Both the position numbers and the translations under genes were made by a program. The notes beneath the pieces are model-generated. The model was given only the letters and a program-made list of their open reading frames with translations. It did not search any database and was not told the origin of the DNA. This document shows positions 21,618 to 32,059 of a stretch of 64,000 bases of DNA, one piece after another. The first letter of the stretch is position 1; every line of letters starts with the position of its first letter. The stretch comes from Gonapodya sp. JEL0774 (lineage: Eukaryota > Monoblepharomycota > Monoblepharidomycetes > Monoblepharidales > Gonapodyaceae): assembly GCA_027604505.1 (NCBI GenBank), contig JADIIX010000034.1, forward strand, positions 1 through 64,000, in the 5' to 3' direction.

Positions 21618-24614
21618 ATGGCAACAACGCGCATGGGTTCCTTGCGCCAAAAGGCGTGGAATGCCCGTGCTGGAATGGGAACCATTCACACATCTTCACC
21701 TGCACCATGGCAGTCCGTGAAAACTCACCTGACTGATGCACCACCGCCGAGCAGCTTCATCTCTGGTTTGACATCAATGATGGCCAAACGCGAACTCAGC
21801 TACTCTTGTCGACGACTTGTCTCGAGGTACTCGCATAGCGCGAACGGACATCGGGGACCCCTCTTTGATCCTGTTTGGCTACCAACCCGCCCCTCTACAG
21901 TGGAAGTTAATGGATGTCGTGATATTCTTTTGAAATCGCCACTTGTGGACTCGTTCGACCGTCAGTTTCAAACCTCCACCACTGGACGTGATGTTCACCG
22001 ACATAAGAAGATTCCAAAAGGGGATCGCCGGCCATTGCGCTCCGAGCGCACGACATTCTTGGTTTCATTTGGTGGCGTGGTCCTTTTACTGTCGATTCCG
22101 TTGTATGCTTATTACTGGATGGGAGATGGGGATGTCAAGTTTATGTCGGTGGGTGACGTGTTTGGGTCTCAGCATGCCGGTTGCCACCCGGACCAATATT
22201 ATTCGCTCTGTGTGTCTTAGGCAGCTGTATCTCGCTCGTTCCGAGTTGCTTATCAAGTGGTTGCGATTATCTTGGACTACAAGATCTCTCTTTGGAACGC
22301 TCCATTATCGATTGAAATGTTGAAAGAGGAAGCGAACCGAAGCGGAGTGATTCTCTCGGCTGCCGCTATCGCCGAACAGGAACGCAAACTGGCGGAGTTT
22401 GAGGAGAAAAAGAATGCTGTGCATAAAAGGTCTGCGGATCGGTTATTGGATGTTTGTCAGAGAAATGGCGGAGTGTATATCAAGCTGGTTAGTGCGAGTC
22501 TCTCCTCAAGGGTGTAGCAATCGTATACCAAGCACTCTCGGAAACCCTAGGGACAACATATCGCAGCAATGAACTATCTTCTCCCACCAGAATATACGAG
22601 CACCATGAGGCCACTTCAAGATCGATGTCCTCTGACCCCACTGTCCGACATCGAGGAACTGTTTCGCACCGATCTTGGAGTCGAAATGAGGGATGTCATT
22701 GTTGACTTTGATGAAACGCCGCTGGGTGTGGCGAGTCTTGCTCAAGTTCACCGCGGCTGGATGCGAGTGAACCGTGACGCTGCGCCCGTGGAAGACAACG
22801 GTCGAAACGCCATTTCTCTTTCCGCTGGGACATATTCGTACATCGAAGATGTCGCGGAAGAGTTGGCGGTACCCGTTCCCAAGTTTAAAGCACCGCCTAC
22901 ATCGGGCACAATCAACGGGGATCAATCGGAACTGGTCGAGGTTGCAATAAAGATACAGCATCCGAATCTCGACATGTTTTCAAAGATTGACATGGAAGCT
23001 GTCGTTCTCGCTGTTAAACTCGTCAAACGCGCTTTCCCTCGTTTCGAGTTCGGCTGGCTCGCCGATGAAATGCAGACGGTAGGTATTTTGCGATGCTGCG
23101 CAAGTCACCATACCGCACTTTTTGTGACGGTTTCATGTCGTTTTAGAATCTCCCTCGTGAACTCGATTTCACGGTGGAGGCGTTGAACAGCAACAAGATT
23201 TCCGAGCTCTTTCAAAAGGCAGGAAATCACGTGATTCACGTTCCGAAGGTGTACTGGGCGGAACGACGAGTTATGACCATGGAGTGTAAGTACGCTTCTG
23301 CGGAAGAGGGCAAAAAAACTTGAATGTGACAGGCTGGAGATCAGTTGTGCACGGCAGCCGATTAGACGACCTCTCTTACCTTCGCGAGCATAAGATTGAC
23401 CCTCAGCACGTGTCCGCTGAGCTTTCCGAGGCCTACAATCAAATGATCTTCAAGTTCGGCTTCGTCCACGCCGACCCTCACCCGGGCAACATTTTGGTTC
23501 AATCTGCCATGCCCAAGCCGAGTGTGCTTTCCGACTCGCCGACAAATTTCCGACTCCTCCTGCTTGACCACGGTCTTTATCGGTCTCTGTCCCCGTCATT
23601 CCGACTCGACTACGCGCTTTTGTGGTCCGCTCTGATATCTGGTGATGCTGAGATGATTCAACAGCAATCGAAGACTCTTTTCGATCAGGTTGGTTTCTTT
23701 GGGGGTCTGCTTTCGTGCATCTCACGATGATGTGGCATTATTTTCGTATGTTAGGCTCGACGAGCAGAGTACGCCAGCCGTAAATCGAAAACCGAGAATT
23801 TACCGGATTACAACTCTTGGGTCGAACAAGAGTACGGTGAACGCGCCGACGGGAGCAAGGTGGACAATCGGGAGCCTGGAGGTCCCCGACTGAGCTCCAG
23901 TCACATTGTCTTCGCGAGTATTCTGACCGGGCGGCCTTGGAATGTGGCAAGTATCAACTGTAATTTTGAAGGTGTATCTGCACCAGCTAAGAAACAACTA
24001 TTATCCGAAGCTCGTTGACAGTGAGAAGAAGGGCGGGATCAAAAAATCGAGAATGGATTTCGGCGGGATGGCAAGATTGATCACGGACGATGAGCGGAGG
24101 AGAGTGAAGGAGTATGCAGGGACAACAACGTTCTTCCTTCAGGTATGTTGTACGCCCATTTGCACTTTTGGTGTGGGTTAATCTTATACATCATCGATTT
24201 CTCGACGAACAGGTTGCTGATACTTTAGCGCGAGTTCCCCGCGAGCTGATCTTGCTTCTCAAAACGAATGATCTGCTGCGCTCGCTGGACACTGCTCTCA
24301 ATATCAACCGGTCTCCGACCGGTTCGACAACCTCCGCCCACATGTTGCGCTCATTGGCCAGGACCGGGGAGTACTGCGCTGCGACGGTATTCGAGGGAAG
24401 GCTGCGGAGGATGGAGAAAGAGGGGCAGGTGGTGACCTGGTACAACTGGTGGTGGCTGGTTCTACGGAGAGACGATATCCGACATATATACTTTGACTTT
24501 TGGGACGTTCGTTTGAGACTCTGGGGACTTCGTCTGTGGCTGCGAGCGAACGAAACTTGGGAGGGAATCGCTGGGTGGCTAGTTTTGGGAGATATGCCAA
24601 TCTTCGGCATGTAG
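21618..24614 (+). CDS. UbiB/ABC1 kinase-like protein, ADCK1/Cqd2 (Mcp2) type
   Basis: Atypical protein-kinase-like protein of the mitochondrial inner membrane; the ADCK1 and yeast Cqd2/Mcp2 branch affects lipid and coenzyme Q distribution. An N-terminal Arg/Ser-rich region precedes a membrane segment (FGGVVLLLSIPLYAYYW, about 22070-22120). A junction at about 22150/22220 gives FMSAAVSRSFRVAYQ. The family hallmark KxGQ is split by an intron (KL / GQHIAAMNYLLPPEY, 22490/22551). Then come ASLAQVH (Ala-rich loop, about 22735), VAIKIQHP (Lys, about 22945), NLPRELDFTVEALNS, FVHADPHPGNIL (catalytic loop, about 23460) and LLDHGLYRSL (DHG in place of DFG, about 23565). The C-terminal half (about 23760-24610) is long, ending WLVLGDMPIFGM. 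DHG and the long tail favour ADCK1/Cqd2 over Coq8. Confidence 0.9.
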
Positions 24615-24827
24615 GAATCGGTCGCACGACAATTTTGGATAATAACACTGGTGATTCCCATAGAGTAGAGAGGTCCACGTAGCATAGCATGAAGGGTCAC
24701 AGAGCGCACATTTTGTCACGCTTTATAAAGGGACCTATGCTGGTTTCCTAGAGTGCACAAGGCAATGTAGAGACGTTAAAAGTTTGATTGTCTCCTAGAC
24801 TCTCACGTATATACATTTCAACAAGAT
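24615..24827. other. Convergent 3' spacer
   Basis: Between the convergent UbiB-family gene (+) and the first CHRD gene (-). Only 3' flanking DNA is expected; nothing recognised. Confidence 0.4.
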
Positions 24828-26103
24828 TTACCACTGTGACAGAGTGACTCCAGTCCGCCAAGACGCTGTCGAAGTGGGCGTCGCTGTAATCCAAACCGGA
24901 AATGGTGTACCAGTTCCTGTTCCGCGAGGAGTTGATGCAGGCACAATTGATGGCAATGCCAAGGTGGATGCGGAAGTTGTTGCTGCTACCACAACGGGCG
25001 CAGATCGTGGGGTTGGGGGCGACGAGACAGGTGTCAAAGTAGGTGCCGTTGTGGTGAGAGCGCTCGAAGCTGTTGAAACTGGCGCTGCTGTTGAGTTGGG
25101 TAATACTAGTGGGTTCGTTAGCGCCGTTCCTGCTGAAGCTCCGGAGGAAGCAGAGGATACCGACGGTGACCTTGTGGTGTTTGCACTAATAATCTGACCT
25201 CGAATCGCTCCTGTGGGGATTGCTCTGAGCAAATGCCCCAATGATTTATTTATAAACCACGGGCGGCTGACGAAAACTCAAACCCACTTGGTCCCGATGT
25301 TGACATACACCAGTCCATCCATAAGAGCGGTTTTTAGTTGAGGTAAAGATAGGAGTGGAGACGTATTACTCGGCTTGAACAAACTAGCGTTTGATATATT
25401 GATCGCAAGGCTGAGGTTTCCAATGAAGACTGTCAAATCGAAATGATGGTGAGCACTGACGCATAACGGAAACCAATACCAACACACTCACTCGGTGGTA
25501 AACTGAAGAGAGAGGCTATTTCTGGTCCGGTTTGACCTAGAGGTCCCTGTGAGAGTTATTTTGCTGGTCTGTCATACCGAAGTCGTGACGTCAAACATTT
25601 GAGTGTGTGAAACGACTCACATATTGCAAACTCCCGCTAGTTGGTAAGGTGATATTCTCCAGCTCAATCCTGAACTCGACAGCATCTGCAAACATTCTCA
25701 CAACGATCTCCCCGGAGCTTCCATCTCTATGAGGAGGGATTTCGTTGCTGCCGACCAGTGTTGCGGTAAGTGCGCGGCAAAACACTCCACTTCCGCTGTA
25801 TTGCTCCTGGCAGTTGTTGCAGTACTCGGAGGATACACCTAAAGTCCGGTTGGTGATAGCCTCAATCAGTACCTTCTCTCGAAAGTATTCTAGAGTAACT
25901 CACCACAATATCCGTACTGAGAGCAACAGAATCCCGATGCGCATGGTACTCCAGGCCCACAGCGTCCGACATCTGCCAATCACAGAGTTGAGTCGACTTA
26001 GCTTGATGCATTAAAACTGTGTGCATTCACCGCTTTGCGACAAGATCATTGATGGGAGCAGTACCCAGATGATTCCAAACACGAAAGATCGGGCTGGCAT
26101 CAT
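24828..26103 (-). CDS. Secreted CHRD-domain protein
   Basis: The start at 26103 gives a signal peptide (MMPARSFVFGIIWVLLPSMI). Several small exons follow, including one at about 25790-25620 (VEFRIELENITLPTSG) and one at about 25440-25290 (LTVFIGNLSLAINISN...LKTALMDGLVYVNIGTKWV). The segment GLVYVNIGT followed in the next exon by AIPTGAIRGQI is the typical end of a CHRD domain, a beta-rich extracellular module named after chordin. A Ser/Thr/Pro-rich tail of about 110 residues follows and ends at 24828 with no hydrophobic GPI signal. It is therefore probably secreted and O-glycosylated. It is head-to-head with a second CHRD gene. Function unknown; some exons (25500-25620, 25880-25990) are only approximate. 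Confidence 0.65.
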
Positions 26104-26264
26104 TGTGAGCTGATCAGGTCTGAGAACCGACACTCGTCAATTAAAGCAGGGTACTGCCCCGGAAGTTTCGACGGTGATGTCACCGCTCGCAGTCGCCGCC
26201 GCCACACAAATGCCAAGTTTGATCTATTAGAGCTTCTTTCTCCTTCAGCTTTGTCTAAAAGCAA
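26104..26264. promoter_or_regulatory. Shared divergent promoter of the CHRD pair
   Basis: Only 161 bases separate the ATGs of two oppositely transcribed CHRD-type genes, so both promoters must lie here or overlap the genes. No TATA box recognised. Co-regulation is an inference from the spacing. Confidence 0.55.
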
Positions 26265-27704
26265 ATGATGACGTCCGTCAGGTCTAGAGCTCTCTTCGTC
26301 TTCTTCGCGTTCGCTGGAACTCTACTCGCCGCGCACGGTGAGATCTCACTCCTTCTCGGCCCACCAGTCTCTGTTCTAACCCAGGCACTCACCTACCTTC
26401 CATAAACAGCGCAAAACTATACAGCGAATCTTTCTGGTAGCAACCAGGTGGGTTAACACCAGTTTGGCGGTCGCTTACTTCCACGTTTTCATCACTCGTG
26501 TTCTCACGGTTCCGGGCAACATTTCAGGTGCCCCCTAACAATTCACCGGCTGGTGGAACGGTAAGTGCATTGAGCTGAAAATACTTACCTCGGTCACCCA
26601 TTGTATGAAAACAGGGTGGGGTGTCAAGAGTCGGTATCAGTCTCCCTCATGGGGAACACACCTTTGGGAAGCCTCATGGGTTTAGAGAACACTGCGGGTA
26701 CCCATTCAATTATGAACTTTTCTCACACGATTCAAATTGCCAACACCGCAGTGCTTCGCTCAGACCACCACGGACGCAACCGGCACTCCATACACGTTCT
26801 TTAGCTTGAATGTTACCAATATCTCTAATCCCGTGCGTCCCTTTTGAGCTGTTTGCCTTCATTTGGCCTCGTATTAACACACGACATCACAGGTGGCAGC
26901 ACACTGTCACTCTGGAGGAAGTGGAGAGGAGGGGCCTGTCATTTTCACCATCTTTGATCTCTCAGTGCTCCTGTTTGTTCCTTGTAAGATTCTCCGAGCT
27001 GCCCATCGGTTCGAAATTCAAACTTCATCCCGCCATTTCAGTGATTGATGGGGACGTCTATGTGGAAGGTTATGTCAACAATGATACTCTCTTCTCGCCT
27101 GACAATTTCAGGTGGGTTTTTTGTCATTCTCTTCAGTGGTACAGTGCTGAATCAAATTGTTTCCTGTAACTGACACAACTCAACACAGTCCGGTGAAGAC
27201 CTTCTCCGACTTCACCGCTGCTCTGAACAACGGCTCCATTTACATCAACGTGCACACTCGCTTGAGTCCGACGAACGCACTTGGACCTGGTAATCTCCCT
27301 CTTGGAGAAGTTCGGTGCCAGTTCACGGCCTCTGGGAGCGGTGGATCGTCAACGACAACAAATAGTACATCGAACACAAGTCCCACTCAGGGATCTTCAT
27401 CCGGTTCTGCCACATCAAGCTCCACACGAGGTGGCACACCCGCCACTGCGTCTGGAGCTGCCTCGGCGTCGACTTTAAGCTCTGGCACTGGTGGCGGCAG
27501 CACCACATCCGGAACGGGTGCCGAAACACCCTCTTCTGGGGGTCCGCCAACCATCAGCGGAGCGCCGACGGTAGGCCTGTATCCGTTTTGATTACTGTGG
27601 TTGTGTGTGAATGAGATTTTATCTGGTCGAGCTAGGGTGTCCCGCCATCTTCTTCTGTGTTGGGAGCGCCGACAGGAGCACCTGGTGGTCCAACCACCGC
27701 GTGA
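26265..27704 (+). CDS. Secreted CHRD-domain protein, second of a divergent pair
   Basis: Exon 1 (26265-26338) encodes a signal peptide (SRALFVFFAFAGTLLAAHG). Exon 2 (from 26410) gives AQNYTANLSGSNQ, then VPPNNSPAGG: this xxANLSGxNxVPP start is typical of CHRD domains. Further exons give DATGTPYTFFSLNVTNISNP (about 26765-26830), VAAHCHSGGSGEEGPVIFTIF (from 26894; CHRD usually has AAHIHG..G..GPVVF here), VIDGDVYVEGYVNND (from about 27040) and GSIYINVHTRLSPTN...GEVRCQF, the closing strand. A Gly/Ser/Thr-rich tail follows; a last exon ends GAPTGAPGGPTTA. Like its divergent partner it has a signal peptide, one CHRD module and a Ser/Thr tail, which suggests an old inverted duplication. A cell-surface or matrix role is inferred. 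The exon around 26615-26760 is uncertain. Confidence 0.7.
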
Positions 27705-28153
27705 GCGGAAAGTCCCAAAGGTGGAAGTTGTCAGACATAGTTTTCACTAAACTTGTTTTCCTTGAATACATGGCATTGAAAACTCGGGCGGAATACGAGC
27801 TCTGATACAAAGGGCCGACCTTCCCATTCTGTTTGTGGGATGAAGTCGAAAACACGAAATCTGCGCGACAATACACTCCCACAACGATGCAGCTCTTAAT
27901 TGATTCTTGAAAGATTCTTACGTGACGTTACGTCTTGGCCCTAACTCGAAGCACAAACCGTGATTGTCTCGCACTGCGGCGTCGCTGTTTGCCGCTTCAT
28001 ATAACGTGAACCATTATGTAAATATTTCGAAGACGTCAAAACAAATTAATAAAATTTTGAAAATCAAAATCCTAGCTAAGCCTGTGCTACTTCGGAAGCC
28101 TTGGTCGTGAAAAGTCCCCGTTGCGGTAATCACCCCACCCCCGCTCTAATCAA
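27705..28153. other. Convergent 3' intergenic region
   Basis: Between the CHRD gene (+) and the exonuclease (-). The part from 27990 to 28080 is AT-rich with A/T runs, as expected for 3' UTR DNA. No gene seen. Confidence 0.4.
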
Positions 28154-29908
28154 TCAAACAAATCCGTCGTCATCCCACACATCCACCCCTTCAAACAAAT
28201 TTACACACTCTCGCGCTAGCTGCGCAGCAGCAGTTGTATCTGTATGATACGCTCTCGTCGAATCAACTGTGGAAGTTGTTGGCACGGGACTTCGGGACCT
28301 GGAGCGTGGGGGTGATGGAGCGCCTTCTCTCTCTGAGGAGTTCGTTCTGTCCGCTAGTGCCATGGTAGACACCATATTCGCGCTTGGTGCTCCTTCGTCT
28401 TCGTATGTTACAGTGCTCGTTGGTCCGGTTGGTCGGGAAGCGGTGATCTGTGCTTCTCGGGCGGCATTTGCACGTTGCAGGGCATCACGAGCGAGTCGTG
28501 CCGCTTCAAGCACATCGTCAAGAGAGAAAGGGGATACGGTGGGTCCGGTAGGTTCATGTGCAGGCGTTTTCTCAGAGTTCTCGATTTCACTCCCTTCAGT
28601 TGCTGATGCTGATTCCGCGGTGACGGGAGCAACACCTGGCAACACTGCGAGACTAGGCATACCCATCATTTGCTCGAACGCAGCATAGCTCGCGTATGCA
28701 TCCGTAACTGCGTACGCCATTTGAGAATCTGTAAGCGGTCTTCGTTCCCAATCACCGGTCCGTTCGGGAGCAGTCTTGTCCAGTGTAGAGGAAAATAGAT
28801 CTTCGCAGAGATTTGCAAGCGTCCCACCTCGCTTGTCCGCATGCCATCGAGCATCTACTTGGCGTGCAACAGCTCGAAGCTCCACCAGACCCGAGCACTT
28901 AAGTCCGTAGTCGCGGTGAAGTTTCAAGGCGTCGTTGCGAATATTGAGGCCAGATTTGAGTAGAGTGGGGGAAGAGAGGAAGGAGACAAGGGGAGGTGGG
29001 ATCGGACTCATGTAGAATATATGAAGTAGGAGGCTAAAGGCAAAAGAGGTTTCATGACAACGGTGTTCCGGTGCGGTAGCATTCGAGACTAGTTCATAGT
29101 CAAGGTGTCCTGACGGTAAAGCTCTTTAAGAGCACCAACCGACAACACTCACATTGTCTTGGCGTCACATATTTGCATCAATGCAACTTTCCTCGGCGCC
29201 ACATTTTTCCGGTATAGAACCCTCCTGTAGAGAGTTGCGATGGTGAAAATGCACAGAATGTGAGACAGTATGAGGCATGTGGACAAAATCTTATGTCTCA
29301 CCATTCAATATCGAGACCGAATCTCTCTCCCTCGAGTTTGGCAATCAGGTCTGCAACGTCACTCGACTTCCAGGTATAATAGGATTGATAATGCTCCGGT
29401 ACACGAAGTAGAGGGTACTTTGGTTTAGCTGGAAGTGTCGTAGCAAGAGGCTTGTTGCCAGGTTTAGAGGGAGGCGGCACAGAAGTCGTCAGACCTTGAG
29501 GCGACTTTTTTTGGTGAAACGATGCCGGAAGCCTGCAGAGCAGACACACGTCTCATCGATACAGTGATCACAATCTAGCTCCGTACCCATCAATGCAGAG
29601 CATATCAATTCTTCTTGAGATTCTGAAAACACCCACCTCCTGGCGGATTTCCCCATTTTCTTCCATAGATCTCCATTTGCATTATCCGCCGACTCGAATC
29701 CGCCAGTGGCTCCTGTTGCCATTGTTGCCGCGATTTGTCGATTAATGAAAGCCGAAGCCGGTTTCAGAGGGTTATGGTGAGACGAGCAAGTTGGCCCCCG
29801 AAGAGACCGCGATGGGATCATCGGCGGATGGGACTCGTGGAGATCGGCGGGATATGTAGTACTCGGTTGGTGGGTGGTATGGCCAATGCGGTAGGACGCC
29901 AAGTTCAT
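28154..29908 (-). CDS. WRN-type DEDDy 3'-5' exonuclease
   Basis: Stand-alone exonuclease domain of the Werner-syndrome/RNase D superfamily, trimming 3' ends of DNA or RNA with two metal ions. The first exon (from 29908; the ATG of MATGATGG within it is an alternative start) gives a Ser/His-rich leader that could be a mitochondrial presequence. The second exon (about 29535-29298) ends in motif I GERFGLDIEW (Asp and Glu ligands). A short exon (about 29208-29147) gives NVAPRKVALMQICDAKT. The last exon (from about 29035) has SGLNIRNDALKLHRDYGL (motif II Asp), LTDSQMAYAVTDAYASYAAF (motif III Tyr and Asp) and a disordered tail with SPPRSRSRSP near the end. All four acidic ligands and the Tyr are present. 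No helicase domain follows, unlike human WRN. Confidence 0.85.
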
Positions 29909-30067
29909 GCCCACATCGCTCACTCCAGCAAATTCAGAACGGATATGGAGTGATGAATTAATCAAAAAACGTTTCCCGAAGGTATCAACTGGTCTACTGT
30001 AAGATAAAGTGATAAAAGAAGGCCTCCGTGGCCATTTTTGGGGTTAAAGGCCCACTTCCGGTATCAC

Positions 30068-31598
30068 TCAATACGCAATTTCTCTGTCTGTTCTCCTCTC
30101 TCTCACTCTTCTCTCGTCCCTCACTTGCTCTTCTTCTGGTCCTGCCTGGTGTCCGGCCGAGAACACCTGGTACGCGCCAAACAGAGCCCCACCCACCAAC
30201 CCGATTAACCCCGCTGTGACGCTCACTGTGGCAGCAGCGGCATTTGCAGAGTTGGCATTGCTTTGTGTTGAGGAGGAGACGTCTGTGGATGTGGCGTTTG
30301 TTGGTGAAGCGGGAACGACAGACCGTTTGGATTTGGAAGTCTTGGTGGCTTCTGTGTCGGATTCGGAGTTACTGGAGGAGGTGGACTTGCGTCGAGATTT
30401 CTGTTGCTCGGATGCCGGAATTGATTCCTTAGCGGCAGGTCGGAGGAAGTGGTTGATGGCGAGGGCGCCGCCTCCAGCGACTGCGGCAGCGGCAATTCCC
30501 GTGACTAGGGTACCCCAACAAATCGAACCAAAAAAATGCATTTCTCAAAAGAAGAAGCAAGCTGCAGCGAGGAGATTGCGCAAACGTACCTGCTGCCCAC
30601 GAGCCGACTGTCATCACACCGCGCACCGCTTGAGTCGAAAACCGCCTGTCAAACTTTGCCCACGTCGCGAAATGCTCACCTGAGCACAAAATGACACTGA
30701 TATTTCAACTTCCTCGAAAAACTAGAAACACCCGTACACAGTCCGACGGGCGACGAACTCACAATTGTTCGTGACAACATTGTAAGGACCTTCCCAGTCC
30801 TCCACGTACAAGTGGTTCAGTGCACGAACAGCGATTTCCGATGGTTTGAAATTCTTGTGGCGGGGGTCGTTGAGTTCCTCTTCGGAATAGACGCGACGGT
30901 ACACTGGCATTGCACAAGTGTAATACAAAAGTGACCATGAAAGTGGGGGTTGTCAGCATGGATACCATGAAATCTCGCAAAACGTCATCATAGTCTTCAG
31001 AGGGACGTTGATCTCACTACCGCAGATCCCCAGTCGTACGATTTCACTGCTTCGGGGCGCTCACCTCGTCCATCTGTCGCCCTCTTTACAAACTCCGTCC
31101 ACGTGGTGTCTGCCACACTCCACGGCATATTTTCACTCGAGCGATCGAACCGTTCCACAATTGTGTCCCGTTGCGGAGGACGGTTGCATTGGGTACAAGC
31201 AATGGCGTCGCGGCGGCACTGGTTCAAGGGGATGGATCCACAGGTGTTAGCAATACGCGTTTCCAGAAAAGACCATGGGAAACTAGCGATTCCACTTTCT
31301 AGCTTTAGGCTGCGCAGGTTGGGTCTTCCGTCTCAAATCATCGTGTACCTGTTGGAGTTACCAAACTCCCCATGGCGATGTTTGTTTGAGAGACTACTCA
31401 CCACTCTCCGACAATCAATGCAGATGTTTCCAACATATAGCGCGTAATGATGAACACCAAGACCATCCGGAGTGTAATCACTTGAAAACAAGAAACTTGC
31501 ATTAGCTCCACAGCAAGGAATCAGCCCCGCTGTTTGCTCTCGCAAAGAACTCACCGAAACTGGGCTAATCCAGCTCTCCTCCATATGATATCACCCAT
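30068..31598 (-). CDS. LRAT-domain (PLAAT-like) protein with membrane tail
   Basis: LRAT-fold proteins are papain-like thiol enzymes that move acyl groups between lipids or act as phospholipases. Exon 1 starts at 31598 with MGDIIWRRAG, the usual LRAT opening. Another exon (about 31473-31402) has SDYTPDGLGVHHYALYVGNI, with the conserved catalytic His before YVG. The next (about 31245-31067) holds ERFDRSSENMPWSVADTTW. An exon at about 30920-30765 has YNVVTNN, and its splice (donor GTGAGT, acceptor CTCAG near 30680) rebuilds NCEHFATW with the catalytic Cys. After that come RGVMTVGSW and two hydrophobic stretches (TLVTGIAAAAVAGGGALAI; TVSVTAGLIGLVGGALFGAY) flanking a Lys/Ser-rich segment, suggesting membrane anchoring as in PLAAT proteins. 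Substrate unknown. Exon phases around 31540-31475 are not settled. Confidence 0.8.
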
Positions 31599-32059
31599 TT
31601 TGAGCTCCCATGGTTCGCTGACGGAGGTAGAAAGGAACGAAGCAAGATAATCACATGTCATCCCCCCCCTCGCAAAAACAAGACCATGACGCCGGTACCA
31701 AGGAGGCCCGTGTCCCACGAAGAATCTCCTTACTTGATTAGCTCTGAATTCGATGGGTCCATGTTCTCCGTCTTCGACGATACGAGAAATTTCACCAGCC
31801 CTTTTGCTTGCGCACTTGGCACGCTGACTGGAGCCTATGCATTCTGTATGGCAAAGCAACGGGCAAAGTTTACCCGATCCGCGGTTACGTCGGACCTCAG
31901 ATTTCCAACGTATTACCGGTGCTGTCGACAGAAGCCACCTCGACTATTTACTCGGTCTAACGCGTTTTTTAACGAGGGGACTCGTTTTTTGACACGGTTC
32001 GCGGGTGATCCTCTTCCACTGGCATTCAGTCATACAAGCCAATCTCACCACTCGCACAA
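31599..32059. other. Divergent promoter region
   Basis: Between the LRAT gene (-) and the unrecognised gene starting at 32060 (+). Open frames on both strands (for example 31686-32297) show no family features. No core-promoter motif recognised. Confidence 0.4.
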
